Below are positions 26,025 through 34,430 of a stretch of DNA of 64,000 nucleotides, one piece after another. The position numbers and the translations under genes are program-made. The notes beneath the pieces were generated by a model. It had not been told where the DNA came from. It ran no database searches and was given only the letters and a program-made list of their open reading frames with translations. How positions within the stretch are numbered: the stretch's first letter is position 1; each line of letters opens with the position of its first letter. This DNA comes from Robbsia betulipollinis (GTDB taxonomy: Bacteria; Pseudomonadota; Gammaproteobacteria; Burkholderiales; Burkholderiaceae), in assembly GCF_026624755.1 (NCBI RefSeq), contig NZ_JAPMXC010000010.1, forward strand, positions 393,054-457,053, read 5' to 3'.

Positions 26025-26045
26025 TTTCGACATGACCTGTCGAAA
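26025..26045. promoter_or_regulatory. LysR-type operator between SDR and its regulator
   Basis: A perfect dyad, TTTCGAC (26025-26031), 7 bases, GTCGAAA (26039-26045), contains the T-N11-A LysR box. It lies 15 bp before the LysR start codon in the 113-bp divergent gap. GGTCGA (about 25996) and TCGACC (26049-26054) form an outer, wider repeat of the same half-site. This is the expected arrangement for autoregulation and control of the SDR. Confidence 0.5.
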
Positions 26046-26060
26046 AAATCGACCAATCGC

Positions 26061-26978
26061 ATGAGTGCCGTCCTGCCCGCCACCGATGACTTGAGAACCT
26101 TCGTTTTCGTGGCGCGACTCGCCAGTTTCACCCGCGCGGCCTTGCAGTTGCAGGTGCCGCGTTCCACGGTGTCGACGACCATCAAACGGCTCGAGACCCA
26201 GCTAGGGGCCCGGTTGTTGCAACGTACCACGCGCAGCGTGGTGCTCACGCCCGAGGGGCAGGCCTTGCTGGGGCGCAGTCAGCGTCTGCTGGACGAATTC
26301 GAAGAGCTGGCGTTTTTGTTCCGGGGTGGCGACGGCCACTTGCGAGGTCGTTTGCGGGTCGATCTGCCTCTCGGAATGAGCGCCGGCATCGTGATGGCGG
26401 CACTGCCCGAATTCATGGACCGCCATCCGGCATTGCAGGTTGACGTATTCAGCACCGATCGACGCGTCGACGTCATCGCCGAGGGTTTCGACTGCGTGGT
26501 CCGCGCGGGAAGCGTGGCGGACGAGACGCTCGCTTGCCGCCGGTTGGGCGAACTGCCTTTGCGCAATGTCGTCAGTCGTCGATATATCGAGATGCATGGT
26601 GAGGCCGAGAGCGTGCCGGACCTCGCCAGGCACTGTCTGGTGAGATATCAGCCCAATCCGTCCGACCTGCCGGTCGGCTTCGAATATTGGGATGGCCGTG
26701 CCACGGTCTCCGTACCGATGGCGCATCGCGTGACGGTGGACAACAGTGCCGCCTATGGCGCGGCCTGCCGGGCGGGTTTCGGGATCGCCCAGCTGCCGCA
26801 GACGTCCGTCGCCCAGGATGTGCGGTCCGGCTTGCTGGTGGAGGTGATGAAGCGTTACCTGCCTGCGCCGATGCCCCTTAATTTGCTGTATCCCCATCGC
26901 AGCAATATTCCGGCACGCGTGCGCGTGTTCGGGGATTGGTTGCTCGACATCCTGGGGAAGTCGATGTCGGTCGCGTGA
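26061..26978 (+). CDS. LysR-type transcriptional regulator
   Basis: A 305-residue LysR protein. The HTH is at about residues 9-66 (DLRTFVFVARLASFTRAALQLQVPRSTVSTTIKRLETQLGARLLQRTTRSV), a signature of the CrgA/AaeR-like branch, followed by the effector domain (RLRVDLPLGMSAGIVMAALPEFMDRHP). It is divergent from the SDR at 25171 and most likely regulates it through the dyad at 26025-26045. The inducer is unknown. Confidence 0.9.
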   Translation: MSAVLPATDDLRTFVFVARLASFTRAALQLQVPRSTVSTTIKRLETQLGARLLQRTTRSVVLTPEGQALLGRSQRLLDEFEELAFLFRGGDGHLRGRLRVDLPLGMSAGIVMAALPEFMDRHPALQVDVFSTDRRVDVIAEGFDCVVRAGSVADETLACRRLGELPLRNVVSRRYIEMHGEAESVPDLARHCLVRYQPNPSDLPVGFEYWDGRATVSVPMAHRVTVDNSAAYGAACRAGFGIAQLPQTSVAQDVRSGLLVEVMKRYLPAPMPLNLLYPHRSNIPARVRVFGDWLLDILGKSMSVA

Positions 26979-27035
26979 CGCCGAGACGGCTCGTTTCGGT
27001 CCTTCGCTCCCGTAGCGACGGGGATCGCGTGTGGC

Positions 27036-27674
27036 TCAGTCGATATCGGTGACGAAGTTGTCGCGGCTGCGTCTGACCTTCTTCAGGTTCGCGAGCCAGT
27101 CGCCTTCGGTTGCGCGGTAACCGAGCGGCAACATGACGACGCTGCGCAGGTGCTTCGCTTTCAGACCGAGGATCGCGTCCACCGCCTCCGGGTCGAACCC
27201 TTCCATCGGCGTCGCGTCGACCTCCTCGAAAGCCGCGGCGATCACGGCCGCTCCCAGGCCGATGTAGGCCTGCCGCGCGGCGGCCTGATAGTTCGCCTCG
27301 GTTCCCCGCTGGGCGACGATGCCCAGCAGCATCTGGCGGTAGTTTTCCCAACCCTCGTTCTTGAAACCCCGGACGTCGTTGGTCAGGTCGAACATCATGT
27401 TCACCCGGTCGGCCGTGATGTCGTCCCAGGCGGCAAATATCAGCAGGTGCGAACAATCGGTGACTTGCGCCTGATCCCAGGCCACGGCGCGAATCTTTGC
27501 GCGGATATCCGCATTGCTCACGACGAACAGCTCGAACGGTTGCAGCCCGCTCGACGTCGGCGCGAGCCGGACGGCTTCGACGATACGTTCGAGGGTCTCG
27601 GCAGCGAGGCTTCTGGTCGCATCGAACTTCTTGGTGGCATAGCGCCATGCCAGTCTTTCATTGACTGTCGTCAT
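27036..27674 (-). CDS. Nitroreductase-family FMN oxidoreductase (NfsB-like)
   Basis: A 212-residue NAD(P)H-dependent flavin reductase fold. N-terminal WRYATKKFDATRSL and LAPTSSGLQPFELFVV supply FMN phosphate and isoalloxazine contacts; AAAFEEVDATPMEGFDPEAVDAIL and the C-terminal MLPLGYRATEGDW are the NfsB/DrgA signatures. AGAGGA lies 7 bases before ATG 27674. Family members reduce nitroaromatics, quinones or other electrophiles. The HxlR regulator gene just upstream on the same strand may control it. Confidence 0.88.
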   Translation of the reverse strand: MTTVNERLAWRYATKKFDATRSLAAETLERIVEAVRLAPTSSGLQPFELFVVSNADIRAKIRAVAWDQAQVTDCSHLLIFAAWDDITADRVNMMFDLTNDVRGFKNEGWENYRQMLLGIVAQRGTEANYQAAARQAYIGLGAAVIAAAFEEVDATPMEGFDPEAVDAILGLKAKHLRSVVMLPLGYRATEGDWLANLKKVRRSRDNFVTDID

Positions 27675-27740
27675 GGGGTTTCCTCTCAAAGGTGAACGTG
27701 GATGGGAAGGCGGACGGCGCCGGCAACGCGCCGCGATGAA

Positions 27741-28148
27741 CTAATCTCGTGCCCTGTCCTGGCGGGCATGCGTCGTCTCTGTCGTTTCCCCCGGACCGCG
27801 AGCGGCAAAAGCGCATTGCGCCGCCCTGATTTCCTGGCGATGCGCTTCCACCCAACCGAGAAGCGCCTGCAGATGCGGCTCCAGGGAGCGGCCCAGCGGC
27901 GATATCGCGTACATGACGGCGACCGGCGCCGTACACACCACCGAGCGCGTGATGAAACCACTGGCTTCGAGACGCCGCAGGCAATGCGTCAGGGCCCGTT
28001 GGGTGATCGCGTCGTTTGCCCTGCGCAGGGCGTTGAAGCGCATGGGCCCACCGCACAGGTGGCCGAGAATCAGCAGTGACCACTTGCTGGTGATTTCTTC
28101 GAGCACGAGACGGTTGAGTTCGAGCGCTTCCTGGGATGAGGCGGACAT
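27741..28148 (-). CDS. HxlR-family transcriptional regulator
   Basis: A 135-residue winged-helix repressor or activator. It has KWSLLILGHLCGGPMRFNALRRANDAITQRALTHCLRRLEASGFITR, the diagnostic HxlR/YodB core. Family members often respond to quinones, aldehydes or other electrophiles, through cysteine in some cases; the Cys in HLCGG and THCLRR could do this but are not proof. It is divergent from the NmrA gene and co-directional with the nitroreductase, a common redox-detoxification grouping. Confidence 0.9.
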   Translation of the reverse strand: MSASSQEALELNRLVLEEITSKWSLLILGHLCGGPMRFNALRRANDAITQRALTHCLRRLEASGFITRSVVCTAPVAVMYAISPLGRSLEPHLQALLGWVEAHRQEIRAAQCAFAARGPGETTETTHARQDRARD

Positions 28149-28154
28149 CGGTCG

Positions 28155-28218
28155 GGATACTCCGTGATACCTGGTTGTAATAAAGTGCCTAATTGCGTTC
28201 AGGTATAAATTCTATACC
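28155..28218. promoter_or_regulatory. Pair of HxlR-type operators in the divergent gap
   Basis: Two elements share the same layout of 6-bp arms and a 5-bp spacer: GGATAC-N5-GATACC (28155-28171, arms 4/6 complementary) and GGTATA-N5-TATACC (28202-28218, perfect). They are 47 bp apart centre to centre between the HxlR start (28148) and the NmrA start (28250). The sequence TATAAA inside the right site may double as a -10 box, so occupancy could block NmrA transcription. Confidence 0.5.
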
Positions 28219-28249
28219 ATTGAGCTCCACAACCCAGTGGAGAACTACC

Positions 28250-29215
28250 GTGTCAATCCCCGTTCATGAAAGCGCCGGCACCGACATGCGGAACGCATCG
28301 GCCGACAAGAGCGTACTCGTCTTCGGCGCGACCGGACAACAGGGCGGAGCCGTCGCGTGCGCGCTCCGGGCGACGGGGTGGCCGGTTCGCGCGCTCGTCC
28401 GGGATCCGAACAGCGTCAAGGCGAAAGCATTGTCGCGTTCAGGCTTGGAACTCGTTCAAGGAGATTTTTCGGATGCAGCATCGCTTGAACACGCCCTGAC
28501 CGGCGTCCATGGCGTGTTCAGCGTGCAGCCGAGTTCCGGACAAGGGGCGGCGTATGGGGTGTCCGACGAAGATGAAGTCCGCTATGGAGCGGCCGTGGCG
28601 GACCTCGCCATGGAAGCGGGAGTTCGGCACTTCGTCTATACGTCGGTGAACGCGGCGGGTCCCGAGAAGACGGGAATGGGACACTTCGACAGCAAGTCCG
28701 AGATCGAGACGTATATCCGGCGCCTCGACATGAGGAGCACGATCGTGCGTCCCGCCGGATTCATGGAACTCCTGATGCTTCCCGGAATGGGGCTGGACAA
28801 GGGTGTCTATATGTCTTTCCTGCGGCCGGACCAGACCGGGCAGGTCATCGCAACGCATGACATCGGGCGGATCGTCGCGACCATTTTTTCGAACGCGGAC
28901 CGTTTCGCCGGCAGGACGATCGAAATCGCGGGAGACGCGATCACCGGCGCGAGTTTGCAGGAAAGTTTGAGTCGCGCCGCGCGCAAGCCCATCGCATACC
29001 AGCGGTTTCCCGACAGCCTTTTGCAGGAAAACGCTTTCCTCGGTCGTCTTGCCGAACGGTTCGACGACGGGCGACTTGCCGGGAATGCGGATATCGCGAT
29101 GCTAGAAAAGGAATTCGGACCGCTGTTGCGTTTCGACGCATGGCTGGCGGGTCCGGGCCGACCGGCTTTCGACGCCGCGCTCGGTGCCGGGGATGCACCG
29201 ATTGCGCTTAGATGA
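28250..29215 (+). CDS. NmrA-like NAD(P)-binding protein
   Basis: A 321-residue atypical SDR of the NmrA/HSCARG group with the Rossmann motif VLVFGATGQQGGAVACALRATG, YTSVNAAG instead of a classical catalytic tetrad, and a C-terminal DAITGASLQESLSRAARKPIAYQRF. Members sense the NADP(H) state or reduce quinone-like compounds. The start is a GTG at 28250 with GGAG at 28238-28241; an ATG at 28286 is an alternative. It is divergent from the HxlR gene and shares its operator pair. Confidence 0.82.
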   Translation: MSIPVHESAGTDMRNASADKSVLVFGATGQQGGAVACALRATGWPVRALVRDPNSVKAKALSRSGLELVQGDFSDAASLEHALTGVHGVFSVQPSSGQGAAYGVSDEDEVRYGAAVADLAMEAGVRHFVYTSVNAAGPEKTGMGHFDSKSEIETYIRRLDMRSTIVRPAGFMELLMLPGMGLDKGVYMSFLRPDQTGQVIATHDIGRIVATIFSNADRFAGRTIEIAGDAITGASLQESLSRAARKPIAYQRFPDSLLQENAFLGRLAERFDDGRLAGNADIAMLEKEFGPLLRFDAWLAGPGRPAFDAALGAGDAPIALR

Positions 29216-29393
29216 CGTGCCGGACCGCCGTCTGGAACCGGCGCGATGCAGCTACTCGTTGTTCGTTTGTAAGGATTTTGCCAGCTTGCGTAAGGGATGC
29301 GAAATATCGGCTCACATCGAATCGGATCGTCGTTCTGCTGTACGATGAAACCACGATGCTGTCCGAAATGCGAATCTCCACATAGGAATGTCC

Positions 29394-30941
29394 ATGGATC
29401 CGATTGCAAAAGTGACGTCGCCCGCGCTGGCGAGTCAGCCTCCCGCCCCGCCCTCGGTCAAGCAAGCGCCTCCTTGCACCCTGGTGATTTTTGGCGCGCA
29501 TGGCGACCTGACCAAACGTCTGCTGACGCCGGCGTTGTACAACCTGATCGGCTCGAATTCGCTCGACGACCACTTTCGCGTCATTGGCGTCGATCGGATC
29601 GATGGCAGCGACGCGGCATGGCGCGAGGAACTGGGCCAGACGATGCAGGAATTCACCAAAGATCCCGACGGAGAATTCTACACGCCGCAAATCAACGATC
29701 AGTGGTGGCAGGACCTCGCGTCGCGCATCGAGTACCACCAGGCCGATTTCACCGATCTCGCGCAAATGACCGCGTTGGGGCAAAAGATTTCCGGCAACGC
29801 GGTTTTCTATCTGGCTGTCGCTTCACGTTTTTTCGCGGTCGTCGTCGAAAACCTGGCGAAAGTCGGATTGACGAAGGAAGCGGACGATGCATTCCGGCGC
29901 GTGGTGATCGAAAAGCCCTTCGGTACCGATCTGGAAAGCGCCCGCGTGTTGAATGAACATATCCTGCGCGTGCTTGATGAGCATCAGATTTACCGCATCG
30001 ACCATTTTCTCGGCAAGGAAACGGTGCAGAACATTCTGGCGATGCGTTTCGGTAACGGTATTTTCGAGCCGCTGTGGCGTCGGGAATATGTCGATCATGT
30101 GCAGATCACCGCCGCCGAGACGGTCGGGGTAGAAGGGCGTGGCGCGTTCTACGAGCCTACCGGCGCATTGCGCGACATGATTCCGAACCACTTGTTTCAA
30201 TTGCTGGCGATGGTCGCGATGGAACCGCCGAATTCCTTCTCCGCGGAAACCGTGCGCAATGCAAAGGAGCAATTGTTCGAAGCGATCCGACCAATCGCGC
30301 CGGAAAACGCCGTGCGCGGTCAATACACGGCCGGTACCGTCGACGGTCGCGCGGTAACGGCGTATCGCGACAGCGCCGGCGTCGCGAAAGATAGCGATAC
30401 CGAGACCTTCGTCGCGTTGAAACTCGAAATCGACAACTGGCGATGGTCGGGCGTGCCCTTCTATATGCGCACCGGCAAGTCGATGACCGGCCGTCGCACC
30501 GAGGTCGTCGTGCGATTTCGCACGGCGCCCTTCGCGATGTTTCAGGATACGCCGGTCGACGAATTGACGCCCAACGATCTGGTGCTGAACATCCAGCCGG
30601 CGCAAGGCGTCACGCTGAACATCAGCGCCAAGATTCCGGGGCAGAAGATGCAGCTATCGGGCGTCGAAATGAAATTTCGCTACGAAGACGCGTTCAAGCT
30701 GACACCGAACGTGGGCTACGAAACGTTGTTGTACGATTGTCTGTGTGGCGATGCGACGCTGTTTCAGCGAGCGGATAATATCGAGGCTGCGTGGCGTGTG
30801 GTCGATCCCGCGCTGAAGGCGTGGGCCGCCGACAGGAACGGACCGGAACGCTATGCGGCGGGTTCCTCGGGGCCCGAAGGCGCGGAGGAGTTGCTGCGCA
30901 AGGATGGGCGTTCCTGGTCGCGACTGGATAAAGCGGGCTGA
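29394..30941 (+). CDS. zwf: Glucose-6-phosphate 1-dehydrogenase
   Basis: Oxidises glucose 6-phosphate to 6-phosphogluconolactone with NAD(P)+ (EC 1.1.1.49), entry to the Entner-Doudoroff and pentose phosphate routes. It is 515 residues, the usual length. The N-terminal coenzyme motif is IFGAHGDLTKRLLTPAL, the substrate motif RIDHFLGKETVQN carries His204, and the catalytic His lies in RDMIPNHLFQLLAM. AGGA at 29384-29387 fits ATG 29394; ATG 29388 is too close to it. Neither pgl nor edd is adjacent. The neighbour is a convergent trehalase, which would supply glucose. Confidence 0.96.
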   Translation: MDPIAKVTSPALASQPPAPPSVKQAPPCTLVIFGAHGDLTKRLLTPALYNLIGSNSLDDHFRVIGVDRIDGSDAAWREELGQTMQEFTKDPDGEFYTPQINDQWWQDLASRIEYHQADFTDLAQMTALGQKISGNAVFYLAVASRFFAVVVENLAKVGLTKEADDAFRRVVIEKPFGTDLESARVLNEHILRVLDEHQIYRIDHFLGKETVQNILAMRFGNGIFEPLWRREYVDHVQITAAETVGVEGRGAFYEPTGALRDMIPNHLFQLLAMVAMEPPNSFSAETVRNAKEQLFEAIRPIAPENAVRGQYTAGTVDGRAVTAYRDSAGVAKDSDTETFVALKLEIDNWRWSGVPFYMRTGKSMTGRRTEVVVRFRTAPFAMFQDTPVDELTPNDLVLNIQPAQGVTLNISAKIPGQKMQLSGVEMKFRYEDAFKLTPNVGYETLLYDCLCGDATLFQRADNIEAAWRVVDPALKAWAADRNGPERYAAGSSGPEGAEELLRKDGRSWSRLDKAG

Positions 30942-31001
30942 AGGATGGATAGCTGCTCGCGGCGGCCCGGCGGCCATGAACGCGCCGGCGCCGCGGCCCA
31001 A

Positions 31002-32627
31002 TCAGGAAACCGGTGCATCCTTTCCCGCCCGCTGCTGGTGGGCGCGGTGCGTCGGATGATCGTGCAGTAGTTTGCGCGTCACGCCATTGGTCCAGCCGAA
31101 GCCATCCTGCAAGGGGTACTCGCCACCGCCGCCGCCTGTCACGGCGGAAGCGTTGCCGGTGTCGAGCGCGTATTTCTCGACGAGCTTGCTTTCACGGCCA
31201 TAGACGGCGCTGACGGTGTCCAGCCAGCGGTGCGCGATATCCCGGGAAAGCGCCTGCTGCCCATACCGCCACAGTCCCGTGATGGCGATCCACTGCAGCG
31301 GCGCCCAGCCGTTCGCGCGATCCCATTGCTGCGGGCTGGCCTGTTCCGTGGTCATCAGTCCACCCGCTGCCAGCAGGCGGGACGCGAGCGCGTCGGCGAC
31401 GCGCTGCGCCTGCTGCGGATTCGCCATCGCGACGTACAACGGCGTGGCCGTGGCCGCGGTCACGATCCTGGCTTGTTCGTTGGTGCCGAAATCGAAGTCG
31501 ACATAGGCACCCAGCGCCTCGCTCCACAGATAGCGGTCGACCGCAGCCTGGCGCGCCGCGGCTTTTTGACGAAACAGTGCGGCGGTGGCGGTGTCGCCAC
31601 CGGCATCGCTGAGGCGTTCTATCTGCGTTTCCAGCTTGTAGAGAAAGCTGTTCAGATCGACCGGCAGAATCGCCGTCGTGCGGATCGTCGACAAATCGTT
31701 CGGGTCCCCCAGCCATCGCGAACTGAAATCCCAACCGGAAGCGGCACCGGCGCGCAAATCGCGATAGACGTCGCCGGCCGGACGCGACGAACGCCGCGCG
31801 GTCTCGACATCTTCCAGATAACCTTCCTCGCGAGGCGTGTCGCGGTCGTCCCAATAGCGGTTCAGATAGGCGCCATCCGGCAGTCGAACGACGTGCCGGC
31901 AGGCGCCGCCGGGATGGATCGTTTCCGCGCCGTCCATCCAGAACGCGTGCTCGCGCTTCAATTGCGGAAGATACCGGAGCGCGTGTTCGATACCCTGTTG
32001 TTCGAAAAAATCGATCATCAGCGCGAACACGGGCGGTTGCGACCGGCTCAGATAATAACTGCGGTTGCCATTGGGAACATGCCCGTAGGTGTCGATCAGG
32101 AAAGCGAAATTGTCGGCCATCGCGCGCAGCAGATGGGGGCGGTCGCTCTCGGCGAGACCGAGCATCGTGAAATACGAGTCCCAGTAATACATCTCCCCGA
32201 ATCGGCCGCCGGGGACGACGTATTCGTAAGGTAGCGGCAGCAACGAGCCCTGCTTCGGATGTTGCGACGGGTCGCGTGTCAGCACGGGCCACAGACCATC
32301 GATATGCGCGACCATCGTCTGGTTCGGGTCGGATACGTAATGGCTGTGGACGACCTGTTCGTGCACGAAATGATCCGCGACGAACGTTTTCAAATCGAAA
32401 TCGGCCTGATCTTTCCCGGCACGATAGCGCTCCAGTATCTCGGCGGGGTCGCGCAACGGGATGCAGTCGACGAACGTCTTGCTGTCCCCGAACACGCGGC
32501 CGCCCTGCACGGCGACGAACAACTCCTGATAGCGATCGGCCGGCGTCAGGACGTCCGCTGGCGCGACATGCTCGACCCCGGGTGCCTTGCCGCCTTTCGA
32601 AAGCGCTTCGTCGCTGGTATGGGTCAT
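31002..32627 (-). CDS. treF: Cytoplasmic trehalase (GH37)
   Basis: Hydrolyses trehalose to two glucose (EC 3.2.1.28), 541 residues. Both GH37 signatures are present: PGGRFGEMYYWDSYF and QWDRANGWAPLQW, plus the glycine-rich GGGGGEYPLQDGFGWTNGV. Catalytic Asp (SSRWLGD upstream region, GWDFSSRW) and Glu (GGGEYPLQDGFGW) regions are intact. There is no signal peptide, so it acts in the cytoplasm like E. coli TreF, possibly to recycle trehalose after osmotic stress. It is convergent with zwf, 60 bp apart. Confidence 0.95.
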   Translation of the reverse strand: MTHTSDEALSKGGKAPGVEHVAPADVLTPADRYQELFVAVQGGRVFGDSKTFVDCIPLRDPAEILERYRAGKDQADFDLKTFVADHFVHEQVVHSHYVSDPNQTMVAHIDGLWPVLTRDPSQHPKQGSLLPLPYEYVVPGGRFGEMYYWDSYFTMLGLAESDRPHLLRAMADNFAFLIDTYGHVPNGNRSYYLSRSQPPVFALMIDFFEQQGIEHALRYLPQLKREHAFWMDGAETIHPGGACRHVVRLPDGAYLNRYWDDRDTPREEGYLEDVETARRSSRPAGDVYRDLRAGAASGWDFSSRWLGDPNDLSTIRTTAILPVDLNSFLYKLETQIERLSDAGGDTATAALFRQKAAARQAAVDRYLWSEALGAYVDFDFGTNEQARIVTAATATPLYVAMANPQQAQRVADALASRLLAAGGLMTTEQASPQQWDRANGWAPLQWIAITGLWRYGQQALSRDIAHRWLDTVSAVYGRESKLVEKYALDTGNASAVTGGGGGEYPLQDGFGWTNGVTRKLLHDHPTHRAHQQRAGKDAPVS

Positions 32628-32775
32628 ATTCTGTCCATTCTCTTAAATGTCGGTCCCGCGAGGTTTCCGGGGATGTCGCCAGCGCCGCGCGTCGAGTCGG
32701 CCCGATGACGCGTGCTTTTCAACCCAAAACATTATCAGAGAATGTCGAACGGTGAGGCCGCGGTGCGCGTATGGC

Positions 32776-33129
32776 TCAACCCAGCGCCGTCACCGTGATC
32801 TCCACCAGCAGATCCGGCGCGGCGAGCGCCGACTGGACCGTGGCGCGGGTCGGGGCGCAGCCGGGCGCGACCCACGCGTCCCAGACTTCGTTCATGCCGG
32901 CGAAATCGCGCGCGATGTCGGCCAGCCAGATCTGCGCGGAGACCAGACGGGTCTTGTCGATGCCGGCCTGCGCGAGGAAGCCGTCGATCTTGGCCAGCAC
33001 CTGCTCGGTCTGGCCCTTGACGTCCAGCGTGCGGTCGCCCGCGGTCTGGCCGCCGACGAAGACCAGGCCGGCGGCCTTGACGACGCGGCTCATGCGCTGG
33101 TTGCTGTCGATGCGGATGATGTCGCTCAT
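32776..33129 (-). CDS. ridA: RidA-family enamine/imine deaminase
   Basis: A 117-residue YjgF/YER057c/UK114 protein that hydrolyses reactive enamines and imines to keto acids and ammonia (EC 3.5.99.10). The conserved arginine lies in CAPTRATVQSALA, and FVGGQTAGDRTLDVKGQTEQVLAKID is typical. GGAG lies about 8 bases before ATG 33129. As the last gene of an operon rich in amine/amino acid oxidases, it probably clears their imine products. Confidence 0.92.
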   Translation of the reverse strand: MSDIIRIDSNQRMSRVVKAAGLVFVGGQTAGDRTLDVKGQTEQVLAKIDGFLAQAGIDKTRLVSAQIWLADIARDFAGMNEVWDAWVAPGCAPTRATVQSALAAPDLLVEITVTALG

Positions 33130-33236
33130 GGGTGTTGCTCCGTAGAAAAAAGAAAGAATGAACCGGCCAGCTGGCGCCGGTGGGGGCGGCGGACGGCACC
33201 GGGACGCATCGGTCCGTCGCCAGAAAGCGCCGGCCG

Positions 33237-34430
33237 TCAGGCCGGCACCGGAAAACGGTCGATCGCGAAGGCGTCCAGCGGCAACGATGCCTGGCCGTCC
33301 AGCACCAGTTCGGAGACGAGTTTGCCGCAGCCCGGACCGAGCTGGAAGCCACTGCCGCAATAACCGAAGGAATAGGTCAGGTTCGCGGCGCGACGGCTTT
33401 TCGAGATGACGGGCAGGCCATCGTCGATGAAGGCCTCGACGCCGGCCCACGCGCGGTTGATGCCCAGATGCCGCAGATGCGGAAACAGGTCGACCACCGT
33501 GTTCGCGCTTTTGACCAGACGCGCGAAGTCGACTTCGCCATGACGCGCGGGCAGGTCGGCGATGCCGATCAGCTTGCCGCCGATCACCACCGTGCCGTTG
33601 TCGAACTGTTTGAACGACAGCGGCCGGCCGGTGGCGCCCAGCGTGGCGCGGCAGAACGGGGCGGCCCGGTGCGTGACCATCAGCATCAGGCCTTCGGGAT
33701 GCATCGGCACCGGCTCGCCCACCTGCGCGGCCAGTTCGCCGGCCCATGCGCCGGCGGTCACCACCAGATGCTGCGCGTCGAGGCGGCCCGCCGGCGTCTG
33801 CGCGAACCAGCGCGCGCCGCTTTGTTCGATCCGCGTAACGGGCGTACCTTCGTGGAACACCGCGCCGCGCGCCTGCGCGGCCCGGCGAAATGCGGCGGTG
33901 GCCCGAAACGGCAACGCGTAGCCGTCGTCCTCGACCCAGATCGCCCCGGTGACGTGCGGGGCGATCGCCGGTTCGAGCGCCAGCACGGTCTTGCGGTCGA
34001 TGATCTTCTCGTGCGTGAAACCGTGCGTCTGGAGCAGGTCGACCCGCGCCTGGCATTCGGCGAGTTCGGCGTCGCTCTCGGCGATCTTCATCTGCCCGGA
34101 CGGCACGAAGCCGGCGTCGTCACCGATCGTCTCGACGATGCGATGCCAGATCTCGCGCGACATCAGCGCGAGCGGAATTTCGGGAAGAGGACGGCCAAGC
34201 GTGCGCACGCCACCGGCATTGACGCCGGACGAATGACGTCCGACATAGTCCGCCTCCAGCACGATGACGCGCGCGCCGCGCTGCGCCAGATGGAAGGCGG
34301 TGCTGGCGCCATGCAGGCCGCCGCCGATCACGATGACGTCGGCGCCCGTGCCATGCGCGGCTTTCGCGGCGCCGCCGCTGGCGGCGTCGTTGGCCCGATC
34401 CGGGCGGGCGTGCGCCGCGGACCTATTCAC
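33237..34430 (-). CDS. FAD oxidoreductase (DAO family), catalytic beta-type subunit of an HcnC/OoxB-like oxidase
   Basis: A 397-residue flavoprotein with VIVIGGGLHGASTAFHLAQRG (about 32-52), SSGVNAGGVRTLGR and a C-terminal GYCGSGFQLGPGCGKLVSELVL. In HcnABC, octopine/nopaline oxidases and D-hydroxyproline dehydrogenase, a DAO subunit like this oxidises the C-N bond and passes electrons to the FAD/Fe-S partners. It overlaps the HcnB-like gene by 8 bp and follows it directly, as in those systems. An Ala-rich 28-residue leader precedes the Rossmann motif; a shorter start is possible. Confidence 0.88.
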   Translation of the reverse strand: MNRSAAHARPDRANDAASGGAAKAAHGTGADVIVIGGGLHGASTAFHLAQRGARVIVLEADYVGRHSSGVNAGGVRTLGRPLPEIPLALMSREIWHRIVETIGDDAGFVPSGQMKIAESDAELAECQARVDLLQTHGFTHEKIIDRKTVLALEPAIAPHVTGAIWVEDDGYALPFRATAAFRRAAQARGAVFHEGTPVTRIEQSGARWFAQTPAGRLDAQHLVVTAGAWAGELAAQVGEPVPMHPEGLMLMVTHRAAPFCRATLGATGRPLSFKQFDNGTVVIGGKLIGIADLPARHGEVDFARLVKSANTVVDLFPHLRHLGINRAWAGVEAFIDDGLPVISKSRRAANLTYSFGYCGSGFQLGPGCGKLVSELVLDGQASLPLDAFAIDRFPVPA

